Positions 59,512-64,000 of a stretch of DNA of 64,000 nt are shown here, in pieces. Position 1 is the stretch's first letter. Each line of letters opens with the position of its first letter. Source of the DNA: Heterodera schachtii. Its lineage: Eukaryota > Nematoda > Chromadorea > Rhabditida > Heteroderidae. The notes under the pieces are model-generated. The model was not told the origin of the DNA. It did not search any database and worked only from the letters and a program-made list of their open reading frames with translations. The DNA is taken from NCBI GenBank assembly GCA_023374025.1, contig SIJG01000091.1, forward strand, positions 133,994 to 197,993. Direction: 5' to 3'. The translations under genes and the position numbers were made by a program.

Positions 59512-62500
59512 ATGCCTTTCAAATTATTATTTGTACTCATTTTGGCACTGTTTTCATTGACAAATGCTCAAAAGAATTGTGCAAGTGCACCGACCAGCGC
59601 GTTCAGAATACTGTGTGAACAGTTGCATCGGTGGGACACAAATGCGCGGGTAAAAACGAAATGTCAAATTTTTGTGCCAAATTTAAAATTCAAATTTTCC
59701 TTTGGTTCTTTGACATTTTAAATATCTTTTGGAAATTAAAAAAAAATTGGTCAATTACCCACTTTCGCAACAAATAGAAAAGCACGTTTAAAGGGTAATT
59801 AATTACTAGGGCTGGAATTGAAGTCATAAAAAATTCACGAGATTTGAAAAAGCTGATTTTCTTATTCAGTTTGTTTTAATGATGACTTTAAATTTTGCAA
59901 ATAAATGCTTTAATATAAGATCTATCTACCTGCGTAATTTCATAAAATTTCATAGACTTTTACAAAAGTCTGCATGTTTTTAAAACTGGAAATTTCACGG
60001 CGTGTCGTGAATTTGATTTTTCAAATTTTACGAACATGGGGATTTTGTAAAAAAATTTACGTACGAAAAATCTGGAATTTTGCAGGCAGATAGCTTTATA
60101 TTAAAGTATTTAACTGCAAAATTTAAAGTCATTCTGACCACCACGAAATTTGAATAAGAAAATCAGCTTTTTTAATCTCGTGAATTTTTTATGACTTAAA
60201 TTCCCAGCCCTAGTAATTTCCGCTAATTAAAAACACAAAAATTCAGGCAGCTCCACCGGTTGACGACAAATTCCGCTTCCTCCAGCAATCCCTGGGCTTC
60301 CAGGTAATTTTAATTTATTTAATTTTTAATTTAAAAGCTCAATTTAGCCCCAACATTGGCTGCCGAAATAGCGCCAGTGGCCGCAACACCGTACCAATGC
60401 ATGGATTTACAGTGTCTCTCCTCATATTTGGGCGGTAATAAAAGAAAAATTAAAATATATTTTTGGAATATATACTTATCCAATTAACGTTTTATTGAAT
60501 TAGAACCCCCCCCCCCCTTTAATTAAAGCCCCCCTTTCGAGGGGGGTTGAAAATAAATCCCCCCCCTGAATTAGAACCCCCCCCCCCCTAAAAAAATTTT
60601 TTTTCAAAAAAGAAGTCAAATTTTTATGCCTGCCTAGCTTACATACTAATTACAAAAAATAATTAGAGATAATAGATCAATGACCATTAATTTCGTAATT
60701 AAATTATTTCTAATTGTCAACTTATTAAATTTATTTAATATTTAATTGATTTCAAAAAAATAATCGAAAAAAGAATTTTAAATGCCTTAATGTCAAAAAT
60801 AATGTATGAAGCTGTTTTCCAGGACGACAGCTTAACAAAGCGATCCGCAAAGAGTACAGAATGTTGTCCGACATGGAACGATCAAGATTTGTAAATTATA
60901 ATATTTAATTCAAAATAATTATTTTTAAATAAAATTGTTTAAAATATTTAATATTTTCAACTAAATTTTAGCATGCTGCAATGAAAACGATAAAACAGAA
61001 CGGGGAATACGATAAAATTGCCAGAATTCATGCTGATCCGACCATTGGCGGCGGGGCACACGGAGGGCCCGCATTTTTGCCATGGCATCGGGAATATATA
61101 AAACGGTGAAAAATTTAAAATAAAATATTTAATATTTAATTTTGATAAACGAACTTAATAATCCTTATCCTTGGATAAATGGTTTCTTGATTTCGGTCCA
61201 AAATTTGATGTTTTTACTGATTCGAACCATTTTCACAACGATATTTTGATTAGTTTTTGGACGGGTTTCATCATTGGAGATCCACAATACTAACAACAAA
61301 AATCAGTTACATTATATCTTGTTTTCTGATATCTTGATCCGTTTATGCTGCGCTCGAGATCGAGTTTTTCCCGGGGTTCGAGACCGAGAATCTCGAGCAG
61401 TACAACTGATCAGCGTCATAAGCTTATAATTAGTAGGGGGGGGGGGGGTACTCAAAATACAATCAATCATCCGGTGCCGGTGCTGATCAATTTCATCAAT
61501 CACCCGTCACCGTTCATTTGTGCCAGGTTGGAAATTGCGCTTCGCCAGGTGGACCCGAGCGTGGCACTGCCCTATTGGGACTCGACGATTGAGGACCGAC
61601 TGCCGACGCCCAAAGATTCGCACATGTTCACGACAGATGCAAGCGAAAAATATTATTTATTTTATCATTTTATAACATAATTATTTATTTTAGTTTATGG
61701 GCGAAACGGACGCGGCTGGCAATTTGGTGAAGGGCGATTTTGCGGGATGGCGAACAACGACGGTAAGGAAGCAGCACAAATCTTATCATCCAGATCCCTA
61801 AAATCGGATTGATCCCGCCGGATAAATTACGGCGGGAGATATGGAAAATGCCATCCAGTATTTCTGGAAAATGCCCGCACAAAGAGTTTCCGGGAAAATG
61901 CTTGGGAAAGTGTCTTAATTTTTTTTTAAATTAATTATTTTAGGGAAAAGCAAATGTGCTCCGCAAATTAGGCGCTGATGGGCATGGCTTTAGGGACACG
62001 GAGTAAGCAAGCAAAAATATTTTTAAATGAATTTGTATAAATATTTCATTTTGAATTTTTGCAAAATAAAAATTTGGATGATTCAATTAAGAATTAATTG
62101 GTTTCTGCAACAGACCAGTCCTGAAATGATCTTTGGCTATTCCGCCCCACAACAGGTAATGTCGTCATTTCCGATTGTCTAATTTCCATTTGCAATTCGT
62201 TTTTTAATTGATTGCCTAATTGGTTTCAAGGGTTGCACAGTGACAACAAACTACAACCTGATCGAAGTATATTTTTATGAAAAATTACAAAATAAAAATA
62301 TATATTATTACTAAGGTAATTTTTTTTTTGAAATTTTTCTCTAAAATATACAAAAAATTTCCCCGGCGGTGCCGCCTTTTGTCATCGTCTGATATCATTA
62401 ATTAACAGTTTTATTTTAAATTTTAATTTCTTGCATAAATTTTTTTTCATTTTTTTTTGTTTAGGTTTTATTTTTCTCAGGCGACACCAAATTTCTGAAA

Positions 62501-64000
62501 AATATTTTTTTTTGGGACAAGCAAAAAGAATTTATTTAATTATGGTTGAATTTAATTTTTAATTATTTAAATTCAGTACACCCATGGCAACATTCATCTG
62601 TTTATCGGTGGCGATATGGCTGAACAATCGACGGCAGCAAATGACCCAATCTTTTTTCTGCTCCATTCTTTCGTGGACTTTGTTAGCAAATTAATTACAT
62701 TTAAAAATTCAATTATAATTATTAAAGTACCTTATTTTATGTAAATAATATTTGCTTATTTCGTACATTTAAAAATTTAAAAAATATTTAAATTTTCACT
62801 ATTTTTGTAAAAATTTTATCACAAAAAAGCAAAATATACTTAACAAAAATTGAAAATTTATTAACATAAATTAACACCCGGAAAATTGGATTTTCTTACC
62901 GAAAAATTGTTTTAACAAAATAATAAATTCGAAAAACATTTAATTTTTGAAATAAATTTACTTTATACCCATATAATCGAAGATTTCATTTAAAATCACC
63001 AAAAATAATTTCTCACAGATTTGGGAGATGAAACGGCAACAGCAAGCGCCATTTGAGCGCGAACAAATGTACCCCATGGACAATACAGTAAAAAATAATT
63101 TATTTAAATTAATAAATAATTATTATTTAATATTTAAGCAATGTGCAAGTGCGTCTCACTTCGGTTCTGCCAGTATGCGACCATTCCAGGTACGGTAATT
63201 GCCTACTGTAAAGCCTTTAATTTGTTTCTTATAATAAGCTGAATGGGAATCTTAGAAATCCAAAAATGATTTGTAAGAAATTTTTGAAAGAAAATTTAAA
63301 TGAGACAAAACGCGAAAGCTTTCCCATTGGCTTTCAAAAATCAAATCCGGCATTTCCATGCAAAAAATTGGCACTTTTTTGACAGCCTTGGACAAATCGG
63401 GACGGGCTGAGCAACCGGTACTTGGATTTGTATGAATATGCGCCACGACCGAACTGCATGATGGGGCCTAACTGTGGATCAAAGTTGCAAAATTTTGGGA
63501 TAAATTTAATATATTTTATAAAATTTCCCAGGTATTTGTTTTGCGATCGTTCCCATGGCGCGCCCCATTGCGCGGCACAGGTGAAACCTGGCGGAAACTG
63601 CACTGGATTCCGTAGCGGTAAGACCATTGTAATTAATATATTATTTTAATTATAGAAAAAATGAAATTTTTAAATATTTATTATTAAAACAATTAAAAAT
63701 AAATTAGCATCCAGCTAATTATATAAAAAATTAATTATTATTCTTATTTCTTGCATTTATTAGATTATTTATATATCGTGATTCCTTTTCATTTCATAAT
63801 GCAATTAACTCAGAATAATTTTAAGTTCTATTACATTTTCATTAATTAATTGAATTAATCAATAATCAATTAATTAATTAATTAAGGCGAGGATGTGTGC
63901 CTGAACGGTGAATGTCGTGCCGGAAAATGTGTTCAAACGGAGAAAGTAAAAAAAATGCCAAATATTTTTCACAATTTCAACAAATTAGGCCACACCTACG
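59512..64000 (+). CDS. Second secreted tyrosinase, 3' end beyond the window
   Basis: Paralogue of the gene at 50443. Exons: 59512-59649, 60247-60303, 60338-60434, 60823-60890, 60972-61105, 61527-61638, 61694-61762, 61944-62002, 62092-62155, 62231-62266, 62577-62681, 63019-63087, 63139-63189, 63386-63483, 63532-63617, 63887-63945 and 63989 onward; 438 residues are visible. Signal peptide 1-19 ([13 protein letters not shown]). Cu[19 protein letters not shown] fits the tyrosinase CuA signature. Cu[10 protein letters not shown] and [20 protein letters not shown]-type cysteine-rich segments ([23 protein letters not shown]) follow; the ShKT domains should lie to the right. Exons 5-11 and 13-15 have exactly the same lengths as in the first gene. 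Exon 6 ends in a GC donor (61639). The intron at 60304-60337 would be only 34 bases, so that junction is less sure. Confidence 0.95.
59801..60218. mobile_element. Foldback element E (~418 bp) in tyrosinase 2 intron 1
   Basis: AATTACTAGGGCTGG at the left and CCAGCCCTAGTAATT at the right are perfect complements. The arms pair for ~130 bp through GTCATAAAAAATTCACGAGA and AGCTGATTTTCTTATTCA. No repeats in the ends and only weak similarity to the core box of elements A-D, so it may belong to another family. It occupies most of the 597-bp first intron. Confidence 0.9.
60496..60589. repeat. Duplicated TGAATTAGAAC12 block with C/G hairpin
   Basis: TTGAATTAGAA followed by a 12-base C run occurs twice (60495 and 60566). 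Between them CCCCCCTTTCGAGGGGGG forms a short perfect hairpin. In the intron after tyrosinase 2 exon 3. Confidence 0.85.

Noticed and set aside
61339..61400. Possible tRNA (GGTTCGAGACC resembles a T-loop)
   Set aside because: No acceptor stem, D-loop or anticodon arm can be fitted; it belongs to the CTCGAG dispersed family.

Overview
The window looks like nematode nuclear DNA, AT-rich and repeat-laden. The evidence is short introns with (T)TTCAG-type acceptors, acceptor-like AGs a few bases before start codons (the usual mark of spliced-leader trans-splicing), and two tyrosinases that end in the nematode-type cysteine-rich/ShKT region. I cannot name the species. A tylenchid plant parasite would fit, but that is inference.

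Layout, left to right. 1-1140 is a ~94-bp satellite ending in an inverted copy. 1579-7996 (+) is the 3' part, 15 exons and 580 residues, of a tomosyn (STXBP5/TOM-1) gene, ending in its R-SNARE exon pair. 8000-23376 is a gene desert with a ~368-bp complex tandem repeat and, from 18 kb on, many C/G homopolymers and pyrimidine-rich tracts. 23464-24582 (+) is a three-exon, 213-residue secreted precursor with a six-cysteine peptide released at a Lys-Arg site, probably a neuropeptide gene. 24583-29325 holds no gene I can support. 29326-33393 (-) is a seven-exon, 563-residue C2H2 zinc-finger protein with an in-frame minisatellite. 33.4-46.9 kb is another desert with minisatellites, a mariner-type MITE, foldback elements and a long CT repeat. 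46.9-64 kb is a same-strand cluster: a small secreted protein sharing the tyrosinase N-terminal cassette (46923-47853), a full-length tyrosinase with four ShKT domains (50443-57452) and a second tyrosinase running off the right edge (59512-64000).

I joined exons by hand by matching phases on both sides of each intron. For the two tyrosinases most corresponding exons have identical or nearly identical lengths, which supports the models strongly. Several introns need a GC donor (GC-AG), and one tyrosinase exon has no AG acceptor.

The most unusual pattern is a set of ~380-405-bp long-palindrome elements (8133, 32313, 44697, 57473; a fifth, 59801, may be related). They share a core sequence around TTGGTATCATTCGAWAGC, but each has different terminal sequence built from 2-3 short direct repeats. 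All but one lie in an intron or just downstream of a gene. I do not recognise this as a described family.
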